DNA of 64,000 bases from Riemerella columbina (GCF_030517065.1 NZ_CP103950.1:930001-994000), one strand, 5' to 3'. Counted from the stretch's first letter, positions 43,935 through 52,560 are shown. Made by a program: numbers and translations. Notes: generated by a model from the sequence alone, not told the origin.

Positions 43935-44882
43935 ATGAATCGTAAAGAATTTATAAAAACCATAGGTGGAGGTACTTTGGCGATGTCTTTGGCGCCGCAG
44001 ATGTTGTGGGCAAATTCAGGATTGTTACAGGCTACAGATAAGAAAATCACCATTTTACACACCAATGATCAGCACAGCCGCATAGAGCCTTTTGATGCCA
44101 GTTATAGCAAAAATCCGAATCAAGGTGGCTTTGCCAGAAGGGCGCACTTGGTGTCAGAAATTAGAAAACAAGAGAAAAATGTGCTCCTTTTGGATAGTGG
44201 CGATATTTTCCAAGGCACGCCTTATTTTAATATGTTTGGCGGTGAGCTGGAGTTTAAGCTGATGTCTATGATGGGCTATGACGCCTCCACAATGGGTAAC
44301 CACGATTTTGACAACGGTTTAGAGGGCTTCCTCAAAGTTCTGCCGAATGCTAAATTTCCATTCATTTGCTCTAACTACGATTTTAAAAACACCATTTTAG
44401 ACGGCAAAACCATTCCTTATAAAATCTTCAATAAAGAGGGCATTCGCATTGGAATTTTTGGCGTGGGGATAGAATTAGATGGCTTGGTGGGCAAAAAACA
44501 ATACCAAGAAACCGTTTGGCACCACCCTGTGGAAGTCGCTCAGCAATATGCCGAAATGTTGAGAAATGATAAAAAATGCGATTTGGTTATTTGTCTTTCG
44601 CACATCGGATACAGCTATCAAGGCGAAAATACGGACAAAATCTGCGATATAGATTTAGCCAAAGCCACCGATGGTATTGATTTGATTTTAGGCGGACATA
44701 CCCATACTTTTTTACCTGAACCACAACAGCTGATCAATAGAAAAGGCAAAACCGTGTTGGTGAACCAAGTGGGTTGGGCTGGGCTGTTATTAGGGCGAAT
44801 AGATTTCTATTTTGACCAACAGAAGAACATTAAAAATATCGCTTGGAACAATCAAGTGATTGATGATAAAATATTAGTATAA
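43935..44882 (+). CDS. Metallophosphoesterase (catalytic half of a split 5'-nucleotidase)
   Basis: 315 residues with a signal region (GGGTLAMSLAPQMLWA, residues ~12-27). All metal ligands of the calcineurin-like phosphoesterase are present: TILHTNDQHSRIEP, LLDSGDIFQGTP, MGNHDFDN, LSHIGYS and GGHTHTF. There is no C-terminal nucleoside-binding domain; that is the protein encoded just upstream. Together they match UshA/NucA-type enzymes that dephosphorylate nucleotides or break down UDP-sugars in the periplasm. The N-terminal NRKEF lacks the Arg-Arg pair of a Tat signal, so Sec export is more likely. Confidence 0.92.
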   Translation: MNRKEFIKTIGGGTLAMSLAPQMLWANSGLLQATDKKITILHTNDQHSRIEPFDASYSKNPNQGGFARRAHLVSEIRKQEKNVLLLDSGDIFQGTPYFNMFGGELEFKLMSMMGYDASTMGNHDFDNGLEGFLKVLPNAKFPFICSNYDFKNTILDGKTIPYKIFNKEGIRIGIFGVGIELDGLVGKKQYQETVWHHPVEVAQQYAEMLRNDKKCDLVICLSHIGYSYQGENTDKICDIDLAKATDGIDLILGGHTHTFLPEPQQLINRKGKTVLVNQVGWAGLLLGRIDFYFDQQKNIKNIAWNNQVIDDKILV

Positions 44883-44912
44883 TCTCCATTATTTTAGGAT
44901 AATCATAAATTT

Positions 44913-47186
44913 ATGAAGCATTTACTTCGGATTTTAATTTTATTGATTTCAGTTTTTTATCACGCACAGAAATCGGGGAAGTGGTCAGATTGGTTTTCTT
45001 ATCATCAGATAATCAAGGTTAAAAATAATGAAAATCAGCTGATTGTAGCCACTAAAAGCGGGCTGTTCTATTACGATACCATTTCTGGGGAAATCAAAAA
45101 ACAATCCAAAGTAGATGGGCTCCACGAGGTGGGCATTACCGCATTTGACTATAATCCAGAAACGCAAATAGGGCTCATAGGCTACGAAACTGGTGCAATG
45201 GATTTGCTCTCGCCAGAAGGCGTTTTTCTAACGGTGGACATTCCTATTGCAGGGAGTTTCCAAGGCGATAAAAAGATCAACCATATCTATATACAGGGCG
45301 ATTTGGCGGTTATTTCTACCAATTATGGTGTCTCAATTTTTGATTTAACCAAACGAGAGTTCAAAGACAGTGCTTTTTTTCAATCGGCGGGCGTGTTTAC
45401 CCCAGTGGCAGAGGCTTTTATAAAGGATAATACCGTGTACGCTGCCACAGCCAAAGGGCTGAAAACCCATTTGATGGATATTAAATTCCCTATTTATAGC
45501 GATTGGCAAACACAGAATTTAGGCGAACTTACCCACGCCAATGCTAATGCGCAAAATATTTTAATAGCCTCAAAAACAAAGGTTTATATGGGTAGTAATT
45601 ACCAGCCTTTGGCGCAATCTTTTTCGGAAGTGAAAGATGTGGTGCTCACAGAGGGCGGTTTTTTGGTTTTTGATGTTCATCAGGTGTATCAATTTTCGGA
45701 GGCTGGCGCATTGGTCAAATCTTACGAAATTAACCCAGAAACTCTCAACACAGGGCTACTCCTTGATGGCGAAGTTTATATCGGTACGATGAATAACGGC
45801 ATCGTGAAGTTGGGGCGGTGGAATGCCAACAACCCCAGTGATATAGTGCGGCAGGCTTTTTTAATAAAACCTGATGGTCCTTATGCCAACCTTGCTACCA
45901 AACTGACTTTGTTAGATGATAAAATTTGGGTGGCTACAGGGCGGAAAATTGCCTACAATGCCTACGATAAAAAACACAGCTTAGGCTACTATTATTTTGA
46001 TGGTCAGCAATGGCATTACCCCAATTATTTTATAGGGAACCCTATCGGTTTTAACATTTTAGATGTGGCGGTTAATCCCTCTCAACCTACCGAACTTTAT
46101 TTCTCCAACTATGTTCAAAATGTCAATAAAGGCGTTTTTAAAATGGTGAATGATGAGTTACAGAAGGTTTTTAATACAGGAGATGTGTACCATAATGTTC
46201 CAGAATATCTTAGTTTTGATTCTCAAAATAATCTTTTGGCAACTTTCGGTTTTGAACAATCGGATGTAGAAAATGTCGGAATTTATTTTATAGAGCCTAA
46301 TGCCAACCAACCCAAAGTGATGAATTTGGTGGCAGCGCATCAAAATAGCTCGTGCATCCTTTATGAAGAGGGCAGAATTTTCATCGGGGCGCCTCGTGAT
46401 GGGGGCAGCCAAGGTGGGTTAATTGTTTATGATACGCACAAAACCACCGATGTCTTTGATGATGATACTTATAAAGTCCTTAGAGAAGAGGAGGGACTGC
46501 CTACGCCGCTGGGCGTTACGGCATTGGCATTAGACCAATATGGCGATTTATGGATTGGCAACAAACGAGGCTTGAGAATCCTCACCAATCCGCTGGGCGA
46601 CCTGACCAACGCCAAGGCCAACGCTATCGTGATTACCCAAAATGGCATTCCAGAGGAGTTGTTTAAAGACGCTGAAATCCTTAGCATTGCCGTAGATTCT
46701 GGGAATAATAAGTGGGTGTCGCTTGCGGGAGGTGGCGTTTATTTCATCAGTGCTGATGGGCAAAAAGTGTATCAGCATTTTACGAAATCGAACTCGCCGC
46801 TGCCTACCGATGAGGTTACGGATATTAAAATCAATGATAAAACAGGACAAGTTTTCTTCGCTACCAGCAAGGGCATCGTGGCGTATAGGAGTGATGTAAG
46901 CCAAGTGACCGAGAAGTTTGGGCAGGTGTTGGTTTACCCTAATCCTGTGGTTTATAGCCAGTACAAAGGCTCGGTGAAGATTAAAGGTTTAGCGCAGAAA
47001 ACCAACATTCGGATTACGGATGCCGCAGGAAATCTGATCCACCAAGCAGTTTCAAGAAATGGCTATTACGAGTGGAACTTAAACAATGAAAAGGGGAGAA
47101 GGGTCGCTTCGGGGATTTATTTTGTGCTGATGACCAACAAAGATGGCACCGATACGGCAACGGCAAAAATAGCGGTAGTCAACTAA
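44913..47186 (+). CDS. porZ: Type IX secretion system component PorZ-like propeller protein
   Basis: 757 residues with a signal peptide (1-18, ending FYHAQ). Two beta-propeller domains fill residues ~25-660, with repeats such as LWIGNKRGLRILTNP and KWVSLAGGGVYFISADG, followed by a T9SS type A sorting domain (LVYPNPVVYSQYKGSVKIKG, then RRVASGIYFVLMTNKDG). PorZ sits on the cell surface with the PorU sortase and helps attach secreted cargo to the anionic lipopolysaccharide. The length is close to known PorZ (about 780). recO starts one base after its stop, a neighbourhood that I believe is common in the phylum. Confidence 0.88.
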   Translation: MKHLLRILILLISVFYHAQKSGKWSDWFSYHQIIKVKNNENQLIVATKSGLFYYDTISGEIKKQSKVDGLHEVGITAFDYNPETQIGLIGYETGAMDLLSPEGVFLTVDIPIAGSFQGDKKINHIYIQGDLAVISTNYGVSIFDLTKREFKDSAFFQSAGVFTPVAEAFIKDNTVYAATAKGLKTHLMDIKFPIYSDWQTQNLGELTHANANAQNILIASKTKVYMGSNYQPLAQSFSEVKDVVLTEGGFLVFDVHQVYQFSEAGALVKSYEINPETLNTGLLLDGEVYIGTMNNGIVKLGRWNANNPSDIVRQAFLIKPDGPYANLATKLTLLDDKIWVATGRKIAYNAYDKKHSLGYYYFDGQQWHYPNYFIGNPIGFNILDVAVNPSQPTELYFSNYVQNVNKGVFKMVNDELQKVFNTGDVYHNVPEYLSFDSQNNLLATFGFEQSDVENVGIYFIEPNANQPKVMNLVAAHQNSSCILYEEGRIFIGAPRDGGSQGGLIVYDTHKTTDVFDDDTYKVLREEEGLPTPLGVTALALDQYGDLWIGNKRGLRILTNPLGDLTNAKANAIVITQNGIPEELFKDAEILSIAVDSGNNKWVSLAGGGVYFISADGQKVYQHFTKSNSPLPTDEVTDIKINDKTGQVFFATSKGIVAYRSDVSQVTEKFGQVLVYPNPVVYSQYKGSVKIKGLAQKTNIRITDAAGNLIHQAVSRNGYYEWNLNNEKGRRVASGIYFVLMTNKDGTDTATAKIAVVN

Positions 47187-47187
47187 T

Positions 47188-47865
47188 ATGGAAACCAAAC
47201 AAGGCTTTATTTTATCTTATATTAAGTACAACGATACGGGCGCGGTGGTTAAAATTTTGGAGAAAGACACGGGCTTGCAGTCTTATTTCATTAAAAATAT
47301 TTACCTCGCAAAGAGAAAAAAAAAGGTTTACCTAAGCCCACTCATGGGGGTAGAGTTTAGCACCTCAAAGCCTAAAAATGCAGGGCTTGCCAGTATTTCT
47401 TCTATGGCGCTGTCCGATTTTGCCAAGCCTATAGAATTGAATTTTATCAACCAAGCTCAGATGGCGCTGTTGGCAGAACTTTTGCTCAAAATAATGCCCT
47501 ACGAAGATAGCGATACTAATCTGTACCATTACCTATCCGCTTTTTGCCTCAATATAGAATCTAAAAACGCCCTGATTTATTACTTCTACCACATCATAAA
47601 AGCGATGGGCTACGGTTTTTCCTTTACCGAAGGTTTATATTTTGATGTTAAAAATGGTCAATTTGATGATGTTCAGCATAGTTTGAGCATTGACCAGCAT
47701 CATTCGGCGCAGTTGAGAGCAATTGAAACGCCTCATTTTCTATCGTTGGCACTCAATTCTTCGGAGCGTAGGGTTTTGATTGATATTCTGATGAATTATT
47801 GCCAAATCCACATTCCTGATTTTACACTGCCCAAATCTTTGGATATTTTTAGAGATATTTTTTAG
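47188..47865 (+). CDS. recO: DNA repair protein RecO
   Basis: 225 residues. N-terminal OB fold (GFILSYIKYNDTGAVVKILE, then LSPLMGVEF), then the helical domain with LLKIMPYEDSDTNLYHYL, typical of RecO. It works with RecR (27626-28237) in RecA loading. The zinc-finger cysteines found in some RecO are absent, as usual here. It follows porZ by one base, so both are likely co-transcribed. Confidence 0.93.
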   Translation: METKQGFILSYIKYNDTGAVVKILEKDTGLQSYFIKNIYLAKRKKKVYLSPLMGVEFSTSKPKNAGLASISSMALSDFAKPIELNFINQAQMALLAELLLKIMPYEDSDTNLYHYLSAFCLNIESKNALIYYFYHIIKAMGYGFSFTEGLYFDVKNGQFDDVQHSLSIDQHHSAQLRAIETPHFLSLALNSSERRVLIDILMNYCQIHIPDFTLPKSLDIFRDIF

Positions 47866-48025
47866 GATTTTATTTTTTCTTTTGAAGCAGTAATGGCTTT
47901 ATTTTACGAAAAGATAAGGCAGACTTTTTTATAAAATCTCCCTATTTACTATCGGCGATAAAATATAAAAACACTATTTCAAGATATTTTTTTATAAAAG
48001 TATGAGGTTTTCTCAAAAAATCTTT

Positions 48026-48033
48026 TATTTTTG
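48026..48033 (+). promoter_or_regulatory. Probable -7 element for the amino-acid permease
   Basis: TATTTTTG, with 12 bases to the ATG at 48046. The upstream stretch 47866-48025 is AT-rich with no other feature. Confidence 0.5.
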
Positions 48034-48045
48034 TTTCTGAACAAT

Positions 48046-49734
48046 ATGAAACTTATGATGGGTAGCCAACTTTTTAGAAAAAAAACATACGATTCCAATA
48101 ATTTGAGTAGCTCTTTTATCCGAACCCTTGGGGTCTGGGATATCGTCTTTTTCGGCATTGCCGCTATTATCGGCGCTGGCAGTTTTAGTAGCTTGGGCGA
48201 GGCGGTGTTTCGTGGTGGCCCTGGCGTTATCGTTTTATATATCATTTGTGGTTTTGCTTGCGGTTTCACGGCGCTATGCTATGCGGAATTTGCCAGTAGG
48301 ATCCCCACCGCAGGCTCGGCTTATACCTATGCCTATGCCAGTTTTGGCGAGTTGGTGGCGTGGATTATCGGTTGGGCGCTCATTATGGAATACTCTTTTG
48401 GAAATATCTATGTGGCTTTTTCTTGGTCGGATTATTTTACCTCTTTCCTCTCTCGCATTGGCATCCATATTCCAGATTACCTCACTTGCAGCTATTCCGA
48501 AGCGCACAAAGCTATACTCAACGGTTCTACCCACCCCGAACTATTTTCCGCTTGGAACAATGCTCCTATAGTGGCAGGGCTTAGGCTGATTGTCGATGTG
48601 CCTGCGTTGGTCATCAATGGGCTGATTACTTGGTTGTGCTATGTAGGAATTAAAGAAAGCAAGAATTTCAATAATATTTTGGTGATTGCTAAGTTGGCGG
48701 TGATTGTTTTGGTGATTGTGGTGGGCATTTATTATGTGAATACGGACAATTGGACGCCTGTGAGCCCGATAACCAACGAGCCTTCGCTGATGCCGAATGG
48801 CTTTGCTGGGGTGATGAGTGCCGTTTCTGGTGTGTTTTTCGCTTATATCGGTTTTGATGCATTGAGTGTTTTATCCGAGGAGACCAAAGACCCGCAGCGC
48901 ACTCTACCACGAGGGATGATTATTTCCTTGGGGCTTTGTACGGTTATTTATATCGTGCTCACTCTGGTGCTTACAGGGATGGTAGATTACCGAAAATTTG
49001 ATGGTGTGGGCGATCCGCTATCCTTCATTTTTGAACCATCTAATGCGAATGTGGCGTGGATGGAGCTGGTGGTTTCCATTACGGCGATTATTGCAATTAC
49101 CACGGTGCTGTTGGTTTTCCAGATGGGGCAGCCGCGCATTTGGTACTCTATGAGTAGAGATGGCTTATTGCCGAAGAAATTTCAAGAGATAGACCCTAAA
49201 CGGAAAGTGCCTTCATTCGCAACGATTGTCACGGGTTTTGTGGTCGGCATTCCGATTATCTTTACCGATAAATCATTCATTTTAGACTTTACGAGTATTG
49301 GGACCATTTTCGCCTTTGTGTTGGTTTGTGGCGGCGTGTTGTTATTACCGCAGAAACAGAAAGTGGCAGGGCGTTTCCAGATGCCTTACATCAATGGACA
49401 GTGGCTGTTCCCGATATTATTTATAGGAGGATTGGTATTTTTCTACTTTTGGCAGCCTTCATTTTTTCATCAATTGATGGATTGGTCAGACCCCAATGAA
49501 GGAGAATTCCGCTTGGCGATATTGGTGTATATTTTGGTGAATATAGTGCTGTGTGTTTTAGCTTTTGTGAAGAAATTATCCTTAATTCCGCTGATAGGGC
49601 TGAGTTCTTGCCTGTATTTACTCACAGGAATGAGCCACGAAAACTGGTTCTGGTTTGGGCTTTGGTTCGCTATTGGGCTTTTGGTTTACTTTGGTTATGG
49701 CTACTGGCACAGCCGCTTGCACCGTGCAGAGTGA
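48046..49734 (+). CDS. Amino-acid permease (APC superfamily, cationic amino-acid type)
   Basis: About 562 residues with 13-14 hydrophobic helices. The APC helix-1 glycine motif is at GIAAIIGAGSFSSLGE and the YAEFASRIPTAGSAYTYAYA motif of helix 3 is clear, together with the conserved GFDALSVLSEETKDPQRTLP loop. The pattern fits the cationic amino-acid transporter branch. I start at the ATG at 48046; an in-frame TTG at 48031 overlaps the -7 element and is not used. Monocistronic; a terminator follows. Confidence 0.9.
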   Translation: MKLMMGSQLFRKKTYDSNNLSSSFIRTLGVWDIVFFGIAAIIGAGSFSSLGEAVFRGGPGVIVLYIICGFACGFTALCYAEFASRIPTAGSAYTYAYASFGELVAWIIGWALIMEYSFGNIYVAFSWSDYFTSFLSRIGIHIPDYLTCSYSEAHKAILNGSTHPELFSAWNNAPIVAGLRLIVDVPALVINGLITWLCYVGIKESKNFNNILVIAKLAVIVLVIVVGIYYVNTDNWTPVSPITNEPSLMPNGFAGVMSAVSGVFFAYIGFDALSVLSEETKDPQRTLPRGMIISLGLCTVIYIVLTLVLTGMVDYRKFDGVGDPLSFIFEPSNANVAWMELVVSITAIIAITTVLLVFQMGQPRIWYSMSRDGLLPKKFQEIDPKRKVPSFATIVTGFVVGIPIIFTDKSFILDFTSIGTIFAFVLVCGGVLLLPQKQKVAGRFQMPYINGQWLFPILFIGGLVFFYFWQPSFFHQLMDWSDPNEGEFRLAILVYILVNIVLCVLAFVKKLSLIPLIGLSSCLYLLTGMSHENWFWFGLWFAIGLLVYFGYGYWHSRLHRAE

Positions 49735-49749
49735 TAGCGTTAAAAAAAT

Positions 49750-49784
49750 AAACCACAGACTGGATAATCTCAGTCTGTGGTTTT
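49750..49784. terminator. Bidirectional terminator
   Basis: Perfect 13-base stem AAACCACAGACTG / CAGTCTGTGGTTT with an eight-base loop, between convergent permease and transketolase genes. Confidence 0.93.
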
Positions 49785-49816
49785 GATATTAAATGAAGAG
49801 CTAAAACGCTCAAGCT

Positions 49817-50758
49817 TTACCCCAATCGTTTTACAGCTTCTACCACCGCTTGGGCGTCGATGTTGTATTTTCGCATAAGCTCTGCAGGGGTGGCAGACTC
49901 TCCAAAGGTGTCATTAACGGCGACAAATTCTTGGCGAGTAGGGTGCTTTCTGGCGAGCAATGCCGCGACGCTTTCGCCTAAACCGCCGATGATGTTGTGC
50001 TCTTCTGCCGTTACGATTTTTCCTGTTTTCTGCACCGATTTCAAGATGATTTCTTCATCTAATGGTTTGATGGTGTGGATGTTGATCACTTCGCAAGAGA
50101 TGCCTTCTTTCGCCAATTCTTCGGCGGCCACCAGCGATTCCCAAACGAGGTGCCCCGTGGCGACGATGGTAACATCGGAACCTTCTTGGAGCAAGATGCC
50201 CTTGCCGATTTCAAACGGCATATCCTCAGGGATAAAAACGGGTACGGCAGGACGCCCAAAACGCAGATAAACAGGCCCCTCATAGTCGGCGATGGCGAGG
50301 GTGGCGGCTTTGGTTTGGTTGTAATCGCACGGGTTGATGACCACCATTCCTGGGAGCATTTTCATCATTCCGATGTCTTCCAAGACTTGGTGTGTAGCCC
50401 CATCTTCGCCCAGAGTAAGCCCTGCGTGCGAGGCACAAATTTTCACATTTTTCCCTGAATAGGCGATGCTCTGGCGGATTTGGTCATAAACTCTGGAAGT
50501 GGAAAAGTTGGCAAAAGTACCGGTGAAAGGGATCTTCCCACCGATGGTCAGCCCTGCGGCGATGCCCATCATATTGGCCTCGGCAATGCCCACTTGGAAG
50601 AAGCGCTCAGGGGCTTTTTCGATGAATTTTTCCATTTTAAGCGAGCCGATCAGGTCGGCACAAAGGGCTACCACATTGGGGTTTTTATCTGCCAACTCGG
50701 CTAAGCCAGCCCCAAAACCACTGCGGGTGTCTTTCTTTTCTGTGTAGGTGTATTTCAT
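49817..50758 (-). CDS. Transketolase, C-terminal half (split enzyme)
   Basis: 313 residues covering the pyrimidine-binding and C-terminal domains of transketolase (pentose phosphate pathway, two-carbon transfer). Motifs: FFQVGIAEANMMGIAAGLTI with the Glu that activates thiamine diphosphate, SHAGLTLGEDGATHQ and YLRFGRPAVPV. It needs the N-terminal half encoded at 53082-53933. Split transketolases are normal in some phyla, but here the halves are separated by five unrelated genes and a repeat array. It is the last gene of the minus-strand cluster, so it can still be on one transcript with the others. Confidence 0.93.
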   Translation of the reverse strand: MKYTYTEKKDTRSGFGAGLAELADKNPNVVALCADLIGSLKMEKFIEKAPERFFQVGIAEANMMGIAAGLTIGGKIPFTGTFANFSTSRVYDQIRQSIAYSGKNVKICASHAGLTLGEDGATHQVLEDIGMMKMLPGMVVINPCDYNQTKAATLAIADYEGPVYLRFGRPAVPVFIPEDMPFEIGKGILLQEGSDVTIVATGHLVWESLVAAEELAKEGISCEVINIHTIKPLDEEIILKSVQKTGKIVTAEEHNIIGGLGESVAALLARKHPTRQEFVAVNDTFGESATPAELMRKYNIDAQAVVEAVKRLG

Positions 50759-50776
50759 TTTGATATTGTTTTTTGT

Positions 50777-51193
50777 TTAGTTTCCTCTGTAAGTAGAATA
50801 TCCGTAAGGGGACAGGGTGATAGGCACATGGTAGTGGCTGTGGTCCTTAATTTCAAAAACGACTTCTACAAAAGGGTAGAAAGAATCTTGCCCCAATGAG
50901 CGGAAGTAGGGAAGGGTGAAGAAGGTGAGTTTGTACACGCCTCTGTGGTCTACATTTTGTCCTTCTTTGAGAAAATCCTTCACCCTGCCGTTTGAGTCGG
51001 TGGTTTTTTGATCGACGATTTTCCAAGCATCGTGAGCGTCTTTTTTGGAGAGCTGGATTTTTACCCCTGGTGCGGGTTTGCCTTGCGTGATGTCTAGAAT
51101 GTGGCTAGATAGTTGGTATTTTGCCTGTTGTGTTTGTTGTGCAAAGCTGAAACTTGCTAACATTAATGCGAATAAAAAGATTGCTTTTTTCAT
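50777..51193 (-). CDS. Exported 5-hydroxyisourate hydrolase (transthyretin-like)
   Basis: 138 residues. A signal peptide (1-19, ending SFAQ) precedes a complete HIU hydrolase domain: QLSSHILDITQGKPAPGV with the first active-site His, the SNGRVKDFL Arg, and HYHVPITLSPYGYSTYRGN with the second His and the family's C-terminal Tyr-Arg-Gly. The enzyme hydrolyses 5-hydroxyisourate after urate oxidation; an exported form would act in the periplasm. No urate oxidase or OHCU decarboxylase is in the window. Its signal-peptide DNA is almost identical to that of the next gene upstream. Confidence 0.88.
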   Translation of the reverse strand: MKKAIFLFALMLASFSFAQQTQQAKYQLSSHILDITQGKPAPGVKIQLSKKDAHDAWKIVDQKTTDSNGRVKDFLKEGQNVDHRGVYKLTFFTLPYFRSLGQDSFYPFVEVVFEIKDHSHYHVPITLSPYGYSTYRGN

Positions 51194-51213
51194 AATAATG
51201 AATTTTTTATTTG

Positions 51214-51720
51214 TTAATTTTTATTGATAGAATATCCCATATTTTGAATGGCTTTTTGAGCTATTGAGTGGTCATTCTCGCCACTACCTCCACCAGAAAT
51301 TCCGATGCTGCCAATCAGCTCGCCATTAAGCCAAACAGGCGCGCCTCCGCCTAGCAATAATAGTTCTGGTAATGTGTTTAAATTTTTTGCCGTTTCGCTA
51401 TTTTGTGCATTTTTCATCAAAACGAAACTCGGCGTTTTTGTGGAAAGCGCTGTATAGGCCTTTCTCCGAGAAGCCTCCGTGTTGTGAGGTCCTACATCAT
51501 CTCCTTTTAAAAGTAAGATGGTTACCCCCGAATTGTTTAATACGGCAATGGAAACTTTTTTATTGAGTTTGCTGGCTTCAAGATTGGCTTGTTCGGCTAG
51601 TTTTAATGCGCCTGCCTGATTTAAACTCGGTGCTAATGAAACATGAGCCGATGGATTTTTTTGTTGCGCAAAACCGAAGCTCGCCAACATTAAGCTGAAT
51701 AAAAAGATTGCTTTTTTCAT
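51214..51720 (-). CDS. Exported GlcG/HbpS-like (heme-degrading family) protein
   Basis: 168 residues. Signal peptide 1-19, then a GlcG/HbpS (DUF336) domain: LKLAEQANLEASKLNKKVSI opening helix, VSIAVLNNSGVTILLLKGDD, and the closing GGAPVWLNGELIGSIGISGG with the conserved Gly-rich turn. Members bind heme or cobalamin, or have no known ligand. The function here is open. Located between the HIU hydrolase and an SMR transporter on the minus strand. The first 19 codons share near-identical DNA with the HIU hydrolase gene. Confidence 0.88.
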   Translation of the reverse strand: MKKAIFLFSLMLASFGFAQQKNPSAHVSLAPSLNQAGALKLAEQANLEASKLNKKVSIAVLNNSGVTILLLKGDDVGPHNTEASRRKAYTALSTKTPSFVLMKNAQNSETAKNLNTLPELLLLGGGAPVWLNGELIGSIGISGGGSGENDHSIAQKAIQNMGYSINKN

Positions 51721-51749
51721 ATGTAATAGTTTTAAATAATGATAATTTG

Positions 51750-52079
51750 TTAATGCGCTACGTTTTTAGAAAATAGATTCATCATCAAAACTCCAGCGAT
51801 AATCAGTCCGATGCCCAAGAGCGTAGCCCAGTCGGCAGGTTGCTTAAAAACGGCCATCGAAATGATAGCGGTGAGTGCCACGCCCATACCCGCCCAAATG
51901 GCGTAGGCCGTACCCAGCGGAATGCTTTTAATCGAGAGCGAAAAGCAATAGAAACTTGCCACATACGCCACCACGACAATGGCCGTAGGCAACGGCTTGG
52001 AGAAGCCCTCGGAGAGTTTCAAACTGGTGGAGCCCACCGCTTCCAGCACAATGGCCAAAAGGAGATATAAGTACTGCAT
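51750..52079 (-). CDS. SMR family multidrug/guanidinium-type transporter
   Basis: 109 residues with four membrane helices, the minimal EmrE/SugE architecture, working as a dual-topology dimer and proton-coupled exporter of cations. The membrane-embedded Glu is in AIVLEAVGSTSLK near residue 14 and the Trp-Gly motif is in AIWAGMGVALTA. Whether it belongs to the quaternary-ammonium (EmrE) or guanidinium (Gdx) branch cannot be decided by eye. Its ATG directly abuts the stop of the preceding coiled-coil gene (TAGATG). Confidence 0.92.
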   Translation of the reverse strand: MQYLYLLLAIVLEAVGSTSLKLSEGFSKPLPTAIVVVAYVASFYCFSLSIKSIPLGTAYAIWAGMGVALTAIISMAVFKQPADWATLLGIGLIIAGVLMMNLFSKNVAH

Positions 52080-52397
52080 CTACCTCTTATCTTCAATTCC
52101 GAATTCTTTCCATTGGCTTTGTTCAATGTCGAGCTTGATGCGCTTTTTCAGGTTGTTGTAAAGGGTCTGCATTTCGCCCAGTTTGCCTTCGAGGGCTTGG
52201 GTTTTGGTTTTGAGGTCGGCTTTGAGTTTTTCCTGCTCACTGTTGAGGGTTTCAATAGCGGTGCGGAGGTTTTCCAACTCAGTGATGTGGCTTTCATTCA
52301 CCCCTGCGGGGAGGTTGCTTTTGTGTCGGTTTAACCCGTCTGCCATTACTTTGGCTTGGGTGATACTTTCGGAGTAAGATATTTTCGATTTTGCCAT
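52080..52397 (-). CDS. Unknown coiled-coil protein
   Basis: 105 residues, almost entirely charged helix. Residues ~40-92 form a coiled coil (LRTAIETLNSEQEKLKADLK, QALEGKLGEMQTLYNNLKKR). No domain family is recognised. It resembles other small coiled-coil proteins common in Flavobacteriia and, faintly, the gene remnant at 25272-25487, but I cannot prove a relation. Its stop is directly followed by the SMR start, so the two are translated in series. The second 21-bp repeat array lies just upstream of its start. Confidence 0.7.
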   Translation of the reverse strand: MAKSKISYSESITQAKVMADGLNRHKSNLPAGVNESHITELENLRTAIETLNSEQEKLKADLKTKTQALEGKLGEMQTLYNNLKKRIKLDIEQSQWKEFGIEDKR

Positions 52398-52446
52398 TTT
52401 AATATTGTTTTTTATGTTTTTACTTAAAATATTTAATATTCTATCA

Positions 52447-52560
52447 GTAGGAACTGTTCCTACTTATCATATTTTCAATCCTACACTAGTAGGAGACTTT
52501 CCTACACTAGTAGGAGACTTTCCTACACCTGTAGGAGTGTTCCCTACACTTATACTATGT
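52447..52560. repeat. Second 21-bp repeat array with palindromic cores
   Basis: Starts with a palindrome AGTAGGAAC-T-GTTCCTACT (52447-52465), then tandem 21-base units: two identical copies of TCCTACACTAGTAGGAGACT+T (52479-52520), a diverged third (52521-52541) and a partial fourth. Each unit contains the inverted pair CCTAC / GTAGG around ACTA. On the plus strand the units translate to Pro-Thr-Leu-Val-Gly-Asp-Phe repeats inside a 53-codon frame (52414-52575) that has no sign of being a gene and overlaps the end of the next gene. The array is in the gap between two minus-strand genes. Confidence 0.85.

Noticed and set aside
43935-44020. Tat export signal on the metallophosphoesterase
   Set aside because: The N terminus reads NRKEF without the Arg-Arg pair; a Sec signal is adequate.
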